A stretch of DNA of 10,163 nucleotides, from positions 1 through 10,163 of the forward strand of contig DFQW01000189.1 of NCBI GenBank assembly GCA_002377985.1. The letters run 5' to 3'. This stretch comes from Halieaceae bacterium UBA3479 (GTDB taxonomy: Bacteria; Pseudomonadota; Gammaproteobacteria; Pseudomonadales; Halieaceae). Made by a program: the position numbers and the translations under genes. The notes beneath the pieces were generated by a model. It saw nothing but the letters and a program-made list of their open reading frames with translations, searched no databases and was not told the DNA's origin. This document shows positions 1 through 6,986 of this stretch, piece by piece. The first letter of the stretch is position 1. Every line of letters starts with the position of its first letter.

Positions 1-326
1 TGGCTGTTGCCAGCGCCAACAAGGTTGCGTTCGGCGGGAGTGTCGTGAAACAGCGCTATCCAGCTTGATGTGCTGCCCGGCCCAAAGATCGCCAGCGTCA
101 TTTCTTCACCGTCTGCCGAACGTCCCACCATGGCAATTTCGCCTGTAACGATCACCCAGAGATGGTGGTGTGGGTCTCCCGCAGCCTGCATGACCCGCCG
201 TTGGTCGAGGGCGTGCAAGCGACATTGGCCCAGCAGCGTTTGGCGTTCTGCTGTGCTCAACCGCTCGAAAACGGGTAGTTGACCCAGAAACTGGACGAGT
301 TCACGTGTGGGAAGGTTTTGCGCCAT
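1..326 (-). CDS. Crp/Fnr-type regulator, N-terminal cyclic-nucleotide-binding-like domain (partial)
   Basis: The minus-strand frame reads leftward from ATG at 326 and stays open for 108 codons to the window edge, so the C-terminal half, where a DNA-binding helix-turn-helix would be expected, is missing. The protein begins MAQNLPTRELVQFLGQLPVF. It shows the helix-then-beta-roll layout of the cNMP-binding sensor domain, including LWVIVTGEIAMVGRSADGEE and LAIFGPGS. At the ligand-binding cassette it reads SSWIALFHDTPAERN. Aligned by eye with E. coli CRP, the ligand-contacting Glu becomes Trp and the Ser after the conserved Arg becomes Asn, so cAMP is an unlikely ligand. A GGAG ribosome-binding site (plus-strand CTCC at 336-339) lies nine bases before the start. 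It is divergent from glpD across an 88-base gap, which suggests it controls that operon and itself. A non-regulatory cNMP-domain protein cannot be excluded because the C-terminus is unseen. Confidence 0.78.
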   Translation of the reverse strand, partial: MAQNLPTRELVQFLGQLPVFERLSTAERQTLLGQCRLHALDQRRVMQAAGDPHHHLWVIVTGEIAMVGRSADGEEMTLAIFGPGSTSSWIALFHDTPAERNLVGAGNS

Positions 327-414
327 AGACGGCGGCTCCGATCAAAATATTGTCATATTCTAGACATTTATCGCTGTTGAGTACTGGTACATTGCAGAAA
401 ACGAGAGAAGCCGC
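327..414. promoter_or_regulatory. Divergent intergenic region with a candidate operator
   Basis: This 88-base AT-rich gap separates the regulator from the divergent glpD operon and must hold both promoters unless they lie inside the genes. It contains an interrupted inverted repeat, TGTC-N8-GACA, at 351-366, which has the spacing style of a dimeric Crp/Fnr site but only four matching bases per arm. Read leftward, TAGAAT (plus 357-362) is a plausible -10 for the regulator. Read rightward, TTGTCA at 350-355 resembles a -35, but no good -10 follows at the right distance. GAGAGAAG at 403-410 is the likely ribosome-binding site of the dehydrogenase. The operator call is an inference from position and symmetry. 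Confidence 0.35.
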
Positions 415-2043
415 ATGACAGCACAACCCTTCAATCAAACCCATCGCGCCGGGCTTGTTGGCAAGCTGTCCGGTGAGTGCTTTGATGTATTGGTGATTGG
501 GGGGGGGATCACCGGCGCGGGCGTGGCGAGAGATGCGGCCATGCGGGGCCTCTCGGTTGCACTGATAGAGGCGCAGGATCTTGCCAGTGGAACGTCGAGC
601 CGCAGTTCAAAAATGATTCATGGGGGTTTGCGTTATCTGGTGTCCGGTGATGTGGCGGTGGTCAAGGAATCTGCGTCTGAGCGCAGCACACTGCATCGTA
701 TTGCGCCGCACCTTGCACAAAAAACACCCTATGTGATTCCAACAACTAATCTAAAGAGCAAGCTGATGCTGCGCGCTGCGCTGTGGGCCTACGAGCGACT
801 CGGTGGTGTGGCGCGGGAGGATTACCATGAGGTGTGGTCCCGGGAGCAGCTTGCCGAGAGAGAGCCTCTGATTGAGCGGTCGCAGCTCAATGGCGCCGTG
901 GTGTACCCGGAATTCCTGACTGATGACGCGCGATTGACTGTTGCCACTGTGCGTTCCGCCATCGATCACGGTGCCGTGGTGTCGACATATCTGAGGGCCG
1001 TCAATATTCGTCGCGAGGGAGACTTTGTGGTGAGCGCCGTCTCGACCCTTCCTGGAGATCAGAGCGAAGCGACGATTAAGGCGCGCGCCGTCATCAACGC
1101 GGCGGGGCCGTGGGTTGATCAAGTGTGTGGTCTTGAGGGAGATCAGCCAGCGCGATTGGCCCTCAGTCGCGGTGTTCATCTGGTTTTTGATCACGCCGAT
1201 TTACCCGTGCGCAATACCGTCGTTATGCGAACCCACGACGCGCGCCGCATCTTTGCCGTGCCACTCGGTCAATATACTTACATTGGCACCACCGACGATT
1301 ACCATCCCAAATTTGAATACTGGCCGCCTGTAACGGAGCAGGACATTGAATATTTATTGTCCTCCACCCGTCGCGTGATGCCGGACGCAAAGCTCAGTGC
1401 GGACCGCATCGTTTCGGTCTGGTCGGGTATCCGGCCGCTAGTGGGCGATGGCTCGGGCCGCGCTTCCAAAGAACTCTCGCGCAAGGATGAAGTATGGACT
1501 TCTTCCAGTGGCATGCTGTCAGTGGGGGGCGGCAAGCTATCAGCGTATCGGGCTATGGCCGAGCGTATCGTCGATACGCTGATCAAAAACCATGCTTTTA
1601 CGGCACGGCCCTGCGCCACGGGTGAGGTGCCGCTGCCGGGTGGGGAGAGCACTACACTCGCTGCATCCCTCGAGGGCATGGATAGGGTGCAAGCTGAGCG
1701 GCTTGCGCGGCTGTATGGCACTGAGGCACCGGCACTGGCACGTGTTGCTCTGGAGACAGGGCTGGTTCCCGCAGAGGCACGCCATGCCGTTTTGTACGAG
1801 GGAGCTCAGCGCCTTGAGGACTACTGGGCGCGACGCAGCAGTCGCGCCTGGTTCGACGAAGCGGCGGGTCTGTCTATCCTTGTTGAGGCTGCTGAGGAGA
1901 TGGCGGGTTTATTGGGTTGGGATGACGCCCGAAAAAAGGCAGAAATCAGCAATTGCCAAGACATCGATCGCGACAGTCGAGTGGGTTTTATAACGCACAC
2001 CAATCAGCTTGGAGGTGCAGGTGATGCTAGAGCAGCTGGTTGA
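415..2043 (+). CDS. glpD: FAD-dependent glycerol-3-phosphate dehydrogenase
   Basis: The family oxidises sn-glycerol 3-phosphate to dihydroxyacetone phosphate (DHAP) and passes electrons through FAD to quinones, as a peripheral protein on the inner face of the cytoplasmic membrane. The 542-residue product has the dinucleotide-binding motif DVLVIGGGITGAG (24-36), followed by the family signature SGTSSRSSKMIHGGLRYL (58-75). Further conserved motifs are NAAGPWVD (228-235), the substrate-side SVWSGIRPLV (334-343) and SVGGGKLSAYR (369-379). A GlpD C-terminal cap follows. It is somewhat longer than the 501-residue E. coli GlpD, with about 20 extra residues at the N-terminus and a polar tail. Start ATG 415 follows GAGAGAAG at 403-410. 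The end overlaps the next gene by 20 bases, indicating an operon and probable translational coupling. A run of nine G at 499-507 encodes the Gly triplet of the FAD motif. The fold and family are secure, but the physiological substrate could be a related polyol phosphate. Confidence 0.93.
   Translation: MTAQPFNQTHRAGLVGKLSGECFDVLVIGGGITGAGVARDAAMRGLSVALIEAQDLASGTSSRSSKMIHGGLRYLVSGDVAVVKESASERSTLHRIAPHLAQKTPYVIPTTNLKSKLMLRAALWAYERLGGVAREDYHEVWSREQLAEREPLIERSQLNGAVVYPEFLTDDARLTVATVRSAIDHGAVVSTYLRAVNIRREGDFVVSAVSTLPGDQSEATIKARAVINAAGPWVDQVCGLEGDQPARLALSRGVHLVFDHADLPVRNTVVMRTHDARRIFAVPLGQYTYIGTTDDYHPKFEYWPPVTEQDIEYLLSSTRRVMPDAKLSADRIVSVWSGIRPLVGDGSGRASKELSRKDEVWTSSSGMLSVGGGKLSAYRAMAERIVDTLIKNHAFTARPCATGEVPLPGGESTTLAASLEGMDRVQAERLARLYGTEAPALARVALETGLVPAEARHAVLYEGAQRLEDYWARRSSRAWFDEAAGLSILVEAAEEMAGLLGWDDARKKAEISNCQDIDRDSRVGFITHTNQLGGAGDARAAG
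2011..2015 (+). promoter_or_regulatory. Ribosome-binding site that fixes the AGPS-like start
   Basis: GGAGG lies inside the end of glpD, eight bases before ATG 2024. The open frame extends upstream to TTG 2009 and includes GTG codons, but only ATG 2024 has a strong, correctly spaced Shine-Dalgarno, so it is chosen as the start. Confidence 0.7.
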
Positions 2044-3421
2044 ACTGGTTGGCGCGGAACAGGTAACCGATGACGCCGAAACTCTCGCGGCACATCGATT
2101 TGATCGCTGGTGCCTAAAACATTGGCAGGACTGGCGCGGCGAAGCACTGAGTACTGCAGCCTGCGTGGTGCGCCCGCGTCATACTGAAGATGTTCAGGCG
2201 GTGGTGCGCTACGCAGCCAGCAACGCCATTCCCATCATTCCGTGGGGATTGGGGAGTGGTGTGTGCGGAGGCATTGAACCCACCAATGCGCAGATTCTGA
2301 TGGACATGAGCGCCATGCATCAGGTGCTGGAGATTGATGAGGAGAACCTCTTACTCACGGTCGAAGCGGGCATCAATGGCTTGATCGCGGAGGAGGCGGT
2401 GGCAGCCGTCGGGCTCACGATTGGGCATTGGCCGCAATCCATTGGGATTAGCTCGGTGGGCGGCTGGATCTCCACCAGAGCCTCCGGACAGTTTTCAACG
2501 GCCTACGGCAATATTGAAGATATCGTGTACTCGCTGGAGATGGTGCTACCCAGTGGAGAACGGGTTACCTTGGGTAAGGCGCCGCGCGCGGCAGCGGGCC
2601 CTGACTTGCGACATCTGGCACTGGGTGCAGAGGGGACCCATGGTATCGTCACTCATGTCACGCTCTCTCTGCGGAGGCAGCCGGAAAGCCGCCGATTCAG
2701 TGCATGGTACGCGCCTGATATGGCGTCGGGCTTTCGCGCCCAGCGGGAAATCGTCCAACAGGAATGGCGTCCCCCGGTGATGCGCCAGTACGACGCTTCC
2801 GAAGTGGCTCGCCTTTTCCCGGACCACGTTCGCGAAGATCACTGCCTGATTTTGCTGGTACACGAGGGGCCTGGTTCACGTGTTGACGCCGAGATGCATG
2901 CCGTTGAGTCGATCATGGCAGATTTGGGGCTAGATCCCGCCGATTCGGCCTCCGCCGAGGGTTGGATGAGTCACCGCAATAATGTGCCCGAGTGGCGCGA
3001 CTTGCTGGAGCAGGGGTTGATTGCGGATACCATCGAGGTCTCGGGTACCTGGAGTCAGATCGATGCTATCTACTCGGATGTGGTTTCAGCACTCAAAACG
3101 GTTCCGGATTGTGTGAATGCCTCGGCGCACAGCTCACACGTCTATCGCTCCGGCATCAATCTCTATTTTACCTTTGCCTGCATGCCAGGGGACGCTTCGG
3201 TGATGGGGGATCGGTATCTTGAGAGTTGGGATCGGGCTCTCACTGCAACGGCGCAAGCGGGGGGCGGGATCGCTCATCATCATGGCTCAGGTCGGTTGCG
3301 ACGCGACTATCTGCATCACGATCTGGGTGCTGCGGGTATCGATCTGTTACGAACGCTCAAGCAGGCAATCGACCCCCAAGGGATCCTGAATCCGGGCAAC
3401 CTCTTGCCCTCTAGTGAGTAA
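2024..3421 (+). CDS. FAD-linked oxidase, alkyl-DHAP synthase-like
   Basis: This 465-residue protein belongs to the vanillyl-alcohol-oxidase/FAD_binding_4 superfamily and looks most like alkyl-dihydroxyacetonephosphate synthase. That enzyme exchanges the acyl chain of acyl-DHAP for a fatty alcohol to make the ether bond of ether lipids. Seen in sequence: the PP-loop region VRPRHTEDVQAVV (49-61) with IPWGLGSGVCGG (72-83), the FAD-contact segment SIGISSVGGWISTRASGQ (139-156), then YGNIEDIV and GAEGTHGIVT (201-210). In the C-terminal cap are SSHVYRSGINLYFTF (370-384), whose Tyr matches the AGPS active-site Tyr by eye, and AHHHGSGRLR (417-426), matching the essential His triplet. The C-terminus DPQGILNPGNLL is the usual family end. 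It lacks the N-terminal extension of eukaryotic AGPS. Its place between a G3P dehydrogenase and a sugar kinase supports a DHAP or polyol-phosphate substrate. Many bacterial proteins annotated as AGPS have no proven function, so another FAD-linked 2-hydroxyacid or polyol oxidase activity is possible. Confidence 0.85.
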   Translation: MLEQLVELVGAEQVTDDAETLAAHRFDRWCLKHWQDWRGEALSTAACVVRPRHTEDVQAVVRYAASNAIPIIPWGLGSGVCGGIEPTNAQILMDMSAMHQVLEIDEENLLLTVEAGINGLIAEEAVAAVGLTIGHWPQSIGISSVGGWISTRASGQFSTAYGNIEDIVYSLEMVLPSGERVTLGKAPRAAAGPDLRHLALGAEGTHGIVTHVTLSLRRQPESRRFSAWYAPDMASGFRAQREIVQQEWRPPVMRQYDASEVARLFPDHVREDHCLILLVHEGPGSRVDAEMHAVESIMADLGLDPADSASAEGWMSHRNNVPEWRDLLEQGLIADTIEVSGTWSQIDAIYSDVVSALKTVPDCVNASAHSSHVYRSGINLYFTFACMPGDASVMGDRYLESWDRALTATAQAGGGIAHHHGSGRLRRDYLHHDLGAAGIDLLRTLKQAIDPQGILNPGNLLPSSE

Positions 3422-4991
3422 CGGTGCGGGCGGGGCTGTTGTGAACACTTCAGACAGTAACAGTCCACCTCTGATTTTAGCGATCGATTTTGGCACGCAG
3501 AGTTGTCGCGCGCTGGCGTATAACGCGCAAGGTGCGTGTCTCGCGAAGAGTCAGGTGCCCGTCAGTCAATATCAGCATCCCGAGCCGGGATGGACAGAAC
3601 ACGATGTCGAGAGCTTCTGGAATCTCCTGACCGAGAGTTGCCAAGGGTTATGGTCTATAGGTGTCTCACCGAATGACATTGGTGCCGTTGTTGTTACAAC
3701 CCAGCGTGCTTCAGTCATTAATCTCGATGAGCACGGGCGGCCTCTGCGCCCGGCTATTATCTGGACGGATCAACGTCGGGCGCCGCTGCGCGGTCGGCTG
3801 CCTTGGCTGTGGCGAATCCTGTTCGGGCTGCTGCGTATCCGGCCGATTGTCGAGAACCTTGAGGCCGAGGCCGAAGCCAACTGGCTAGAACGGCATCAGC
3901 CCGAACTTCTGGCAAAAACCGCACACTTTCTGTTGCTGTCGGGCTACCTGAATTACCGGCTGACCGGAGAGTTCAAAGACAGCGCGGGTAGCCAGGTTGG
4001 GTATATACCCTTCGATTTTAAAAGGCAGGACTGGTGCGCAGATTCGGACTGGAAATGGCACAGCATGGCCATCAAACGCTACATGCTGCCAGAGCTGCTT
4101 GCCGTAGGTGAAACACTGGGCGCGATTACCTCTGACGCCGCCAGAGACACCGGGTTACCCGTGGGTATCCCGGTAATCGCAGGTGCCGCGGACAAAGCCT
4201 GCGAGGTGCTGGGAGTTGGCGCGCTGGACGCCGGTGTTGCCAGTGTCTCCTGTGGCACTACGGCCACTATCAATACCACGCGCTCCAAATACGTGGAGGT
4301 CGTTCCGTTTATGCCGGCCTATCCTGCAGCTATTCCCGGACACTTCAATACAGAGATTCAGGTGTTTCGCGGTTTCTGGATGGTCAGTTGGTTTTTGGAG
4401 CAGTTTGGTGAAGGCGAGCGCCGGCAAGCTGAGGCGCAGAATGCGGCGCCCGAGACACTGCTGGAGGCCTTACTCGAGCAAACTGAACCGGGTGCGGGAG
4501 GACTCGTTCTCCAGCCGTTCTGGAACCCCGTGCTCGGGGAAACAGGTCCCGAGGGGAGAGGCAGTATTGTGGGCTTCAAGGATTTTCATACCCGCGCACA
4601 TGTTTACCGGGCGCTGATTGAAGGTCTTGCCTTTGCGCTGAGGTCGGGCAAGGAGCGCATTGAGCGACGAACGAAGACGCCGATTCATTGTATACGCGTA
4701 TCGGGGGGGGGTGCTCAGAGCGACGCAGTAGTGCAAATTCTTGCCGACGTAATGAATTTGCCGATTGAGCGGTTTGAAGACTGCGAGGCCAGTGGTCGGG
4801 GTGCTGCGATGATTGGTGCTGCGGCGTTGGGTTATTACCCGTCGATCGGTGCGGCAGCGGAGGCCATGTTGACCGCTACAGCGCGCGTCGATCCTGATGC
4901 GACACAGACTGCCGGCTACGATGCAATCTATCGAAATAATTACAGCCCGCTGTACGGACGGCTTAAGTCGCTGTTTATGCGCCAAGCCTGA
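3414..4991 (+). CDS. FGGY-family carbohydrate (polyol) kinase
   Basis: FGGY kinases phosphorylate sugars or polyols (glycerol, xylulose, erythritol and others) with ATP in the cytoplasm. The 525-residue frame has the first ATPase-fold motif LILAIDFGTQSCRALAYN (20-37) and PGWTEHDVESFWN (58-70). The substrate-site motif TTQRAS is at 95-100 and AIIWTDQRRA at 114-123. AGAADKACEVLGVGALDAG (256-274) holds the presumed catalytic base Asp260, and VSCGTTATI follows. The C-terminal half carries the nucleotide-site signature RVSGGGAQSD (428-437) and EASGRGAAMIGAAALG (458-473). E. coli glycerol kinase reads QRET where this protein reads QRAS, so glycerol is not assured. A hydrophobic, Trp/Leu-rich stretch around 129-144 (LPWLWRILFGLLRI) is unusual. 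The start is uncertain: GTG 3414 overlaps the preceding gene by 8 bases with no clear Shine-Dalgarno, and GTG 3441 after a G-rich stretch is equally possible. The conserved domain starts at about residue 19 either way. It is the last gene of the glpD operon. Confidence 0.85.
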   Translation: MSNGAGGAVVNTSDSNSPPLILAIDFGTQSCRALAYNAQGACLAKSQVPVSQYQHPEPGWTEHDVESFWNLLTESCQGLWSIGVSPNDIGAVVVTTQRASVINLDEHGRPLRPAIIWTDQRRAPLRGRLPWLWRILFGLLRIRPIVENLEAEAEANWLERHQPELLAKTAHFLLLSGYLNYRLTGEFKDSAGSQVGYIPFDFKRQDWCADSDWKWHSMAIKRYMLPELLAVGETLGAITSDAARDTGLPVGIPVIAGAADKACEVLGVGALDAGVASVSCGTTATINTTRSKYVEVVPFMPAYPAAIPGHFNTEIQVFRGFWMVSWFLEQFGEGERRQAEAQNAAPETLLEALLEQTEPGAGGLVLQPFWNPVLGETGPEGRGSIVGFKDFHTRAHVYRALIEGLAFALRSGKERIERRTKTPIHCIRVSGGGAQSDAVVQILADVMNLPIERFEDCEASGRGAAMIGAAALGYYPSIGAAAEAMLTATARVDPDATQTAGYDAIYRNNYSPLYGRLKSLFMRQA

Positions 4992-5149
4992 AGAGATCTC
5001 TGTGAAAGTGGATTGGCGGCTGGCGTGTCACGGCTCGAGCAAGCGATGATGTGTGACTCCGTCATTCTGCGACCTAAGAATAGATGAGACGTTGCGGATC
5101 ACTTGCCCTATGATCAATGTTAACTGTTTGGGGCCGAGCGTATTGTTCA
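4992..5149. other. Intergenic region before the GGT-like gene
   Basis: These 158 bases separate the kinase from the lipoprotein gene. A perfect 10-base palindrome, AGAGATCTCT, follows the kinase stop at 4992-5001, but it has no loop or T-run and is not a terminator. TATGAT at 5109-5114 is a possible -10 for the next gene, without a convincing -35. No clear rho-independent terminator is visible, so read-through from the glpD operon cannot be excluded. Confidence 0.3.
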
Positions 5150-6967
5150 ATGAGTTTCCAAAAATTACTGATGACGGTTCTCCTGGGCGCGTTGCTTTGG
5201 GGCTGCGACAACTCCCCTGCGGTGGATAATTCTGCTTTGTCACCAGAGTCTGGGGTAAGTCTTGGCGGCGGTGGCCGCCCCAATGCCGCGCGATGGAGCC
5301 GCAGTGCGGTCTACGGCAGTAACGGTATGGCCGCTACCGCGCATCCTCTCGCCTCCCAGATCGCCATCGACATCATGAAGAGCGGGGGTTCAGCGCTGGA
5401 TGGCGCCATCGCCGCGAATGCTGCGTTAGGGCTTATGGAGCCGACGGGAAATGGGATTGGCGGTGACATATTTTTCATTATCTGGGATCCGGCTACGGAG
5501 CAATTGTATGGCTATAACGGCTCGGGTCGCGCGCCGTTGGGTCGCTCATTGCAGGATCTTAAAGCGCAGATAACAGCACTCCGCGAGCGCGGCGCTATGC
5601 CCGACAGTATGACCGGAATGCCTCATCGAGGGTCTCTGCCCGTCACCGTGCCCGGCACAGTTGACGGCTGGTTCGCTGCTCACGAACGTTTTGGGAAGTT
5701 ACCCATGAGTGACCTGCTGGCACCTGCCGTGCGCTATGCCCGGGAGGGTTTTCCCGTCACGCCCGTGATCGCGTATTACTTTGAGCGCAATCAGGCGGCT
5801 TTCGAGGCGCAACGGGACTTGATTGAAGAGCTCGATAACGCCAATACCATCTGGTTTAAGGGGGGTATCCCGCCGCAGACGGGACAGCGGCTACGCAATC
5901 CGGATCTTGCCAATACGCTGGAGATTATCGGTCGGGACGGCCGCGCGGCTTTCTACGAGGGTGCGCTTGCGCAAGCGATGGACGCTTACTTCAGGCGAAT
6001 TGGTGCCGATATGCGCCTCGAGGATCTGGCCGCCCATCGGGGCGAATGGGTGCAGCCTGGCAGCGTTCATTATCATGGTTATGACGTCTACGAACTGCCG
6101 CCGAATGGCCAGGGTTACGCGGCGCTACAGATGCTCAATATTCTAAATCAGGTTGATTTGCGCAATTACGCCAGGGAGTCCGCCGAACTGTTCCATTATA
6201 TGGTCGAAGCAAAACGGTTGGCGTTTGAGGATGTCGCGCGCTACTACGCGGATCCGGCTTTCGCAGAGGCGCCCCTATCCGCTTTGCTCTCCAACGAATA
6301 CGCCCGCGAACGGTTTGCGCTCATCGACCCTAACAAAGCCACCCCGGAGTTTGGCCCCGGGGAGCCCAAACTGGAGGGAGAGGGTGACACCACTTATCTG
6401 ACGGTGGCTGATGCCAACGGCATGATGGTGTCGTTGATTCAATCGAATTATCGCGGCATGGGAACGGGTCTGGTGCCGGATGGTCTCGGCTTTATGCTGC
6501 AGAATCGGGGGGAGCTGTTCTCATTGGATGAGAGTCACCCCAATGTCTATGCGCCGGGCAAGCGACCCTTTCATACCATCATTCCTGCTTTTGTCATGAA
6601 AGACGGAGAACCTTTTATGAGTTTTGGGTTGATGGGTGGAGCCATGCAGCCGCAAGGTCATGTGCAGGTTCTGGTGAATATCATTGATTTTGGTATGGAT
6701 GTGCAAACGGCGGGCGACGCGGCGCGCTTTAATCACGATGGTGGACGTCAACCCACGGGTGTGGATGAGGATTTGCTCGGTACGCTGCTGGTTGAGCCCG
6801 GCGTGCCGGCAGAGACAGTGACACGACTTCGAGAGATGGGGCACCGGGTCGAGGTGGATGCCTCAGGTGCCCCGTTCGGCGGTTATCAGGCCATTATGCG
6901 CTTGCCTGATGGTGTGTATGTCGGCGCAACCGAGATGCGCAAGGACGGCACGGTAGTTGCGTGGTAA
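5150..6967 (+). CDS. Gamma-glutamyltransferase-like Ntn-hydrolase lipoprotein
   Basis: Gamma-glutamyltransferases cleave or transfer gamma-glutamyl groups (for example of glutathione) after self-cleavage into two subunits. Start ATG 5150 is preferred over ATG 5117 because it gives a compact lipoprotein signal, MSFQKLLMTVLLGALLWGC, with lipobox LWGC and Cys19. The frame is then 605 residues, a normal family length. Visible motifs are GNGIGGD (about 100-106), GYNGSGRAP (121-129), the self-processing site GDTTYLTVAD with nucleophile Thr414, LQNRGELFSLDESHPN, PGKRPFHTIIPA, and MGGAMQPQGH (495-504), where the Gly pair forms the oxyanion hole. Asp and Asn after the lipid-modified Cys match the E. 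coli inner-membrane retention signal, so it is probably anchored in the inner membrane facing the periplasm. Compared by eye with E. coli GGT, the carboxylate-binding Arg (in FREMAP) and the Ser-Ser pair (in PLSSMSP) are replaced. It therefore resembles the lid-less YwrD/cephalosporin-acylase-like branch, and its true substrate is open. Confidence 0.88.
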   Translation: MSFQKLLMTVLLGALLWGCDNSPAVDNSALSPESGVSLGGGGRPNAARWSRSAVYGSNGMAATAHPLASQIAIDIMKSGGSALDGAIAANAALGLMEPTGNGIGGDIFFIIWDPATEQLYGYNGSGRAPLGRSLQDLKAQITALRERGAMPDSMTGMPHRGSLPVTVPGTVDGWFAAHERFGKLPMSDLLAPAVRYAREGFPVTPVIAYYFERNQAAFEAQRDLIEELDNANTIWFKGGIPPQTGQRLRNPDLANTLEIIGRDGRAAFYEGALAQAMDAYFRRIGADMRLEDLAAHRGEWVQPGSVHYHGYDVYELPPNGQGYAALQMLNILNQVDLRNYARESAELFHYMVEAKRLAFEDVARYYADPAFAEAPLSALLSNEYARERFALIDPNKATPEFGPGEPKLEGEGDTTYLTVADANGMMVSLIQSNYRGMGTGLVPDGLGFMLQNRGELFSLDESHPNVYAPGKRPFHTIIPAFVMKDGEPFMSFGLMGGAMQPQGHVQVLVNIIDFGMDVQTAGDAARFNHDGGRQPTGVDEDLLGTLLVEPGVPAETVTRLREMGHRVEVDASGAPFGGYQAIMRLPDGVYVGATEMRKDGTVVAW

Positions 6968-6986
6968 ACATCCACGCTGTTTCAAA

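Noticed and set aside
70..282. Plus-strand 70-codon open frame at the left edge
   Set aside because: It is antisense to the Crp/Fnr-type sensor domain, which reads convincingly on the minus strand.
4470..4985. Long minus-strand open frame (171 codons) inside the kinase gene
   Set aside because: It is antisense to well-conserved FGGY kinase motifs, and its translation shows no recognisable domain. It is a shadow of a GC-rich gene.
4992..5001. AGAGATCTCT palindrome as a terminator
   Set aside because: It has no loop, is too short and is not followed by a T-run.
5026..5057. GTCAC ... GTGAC inverted pair as a Crp-type operator before the GGT-like gene
   Set aside because: The arms are five bases and about 22 bases apart, too far for a dimeric Crp site and too weak for a hairpin.
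6968..6986. Bidirectional terminator between convergent genes
   Set aside because: The 19-base gap contains no inverted repeat or T/A-tract pair.
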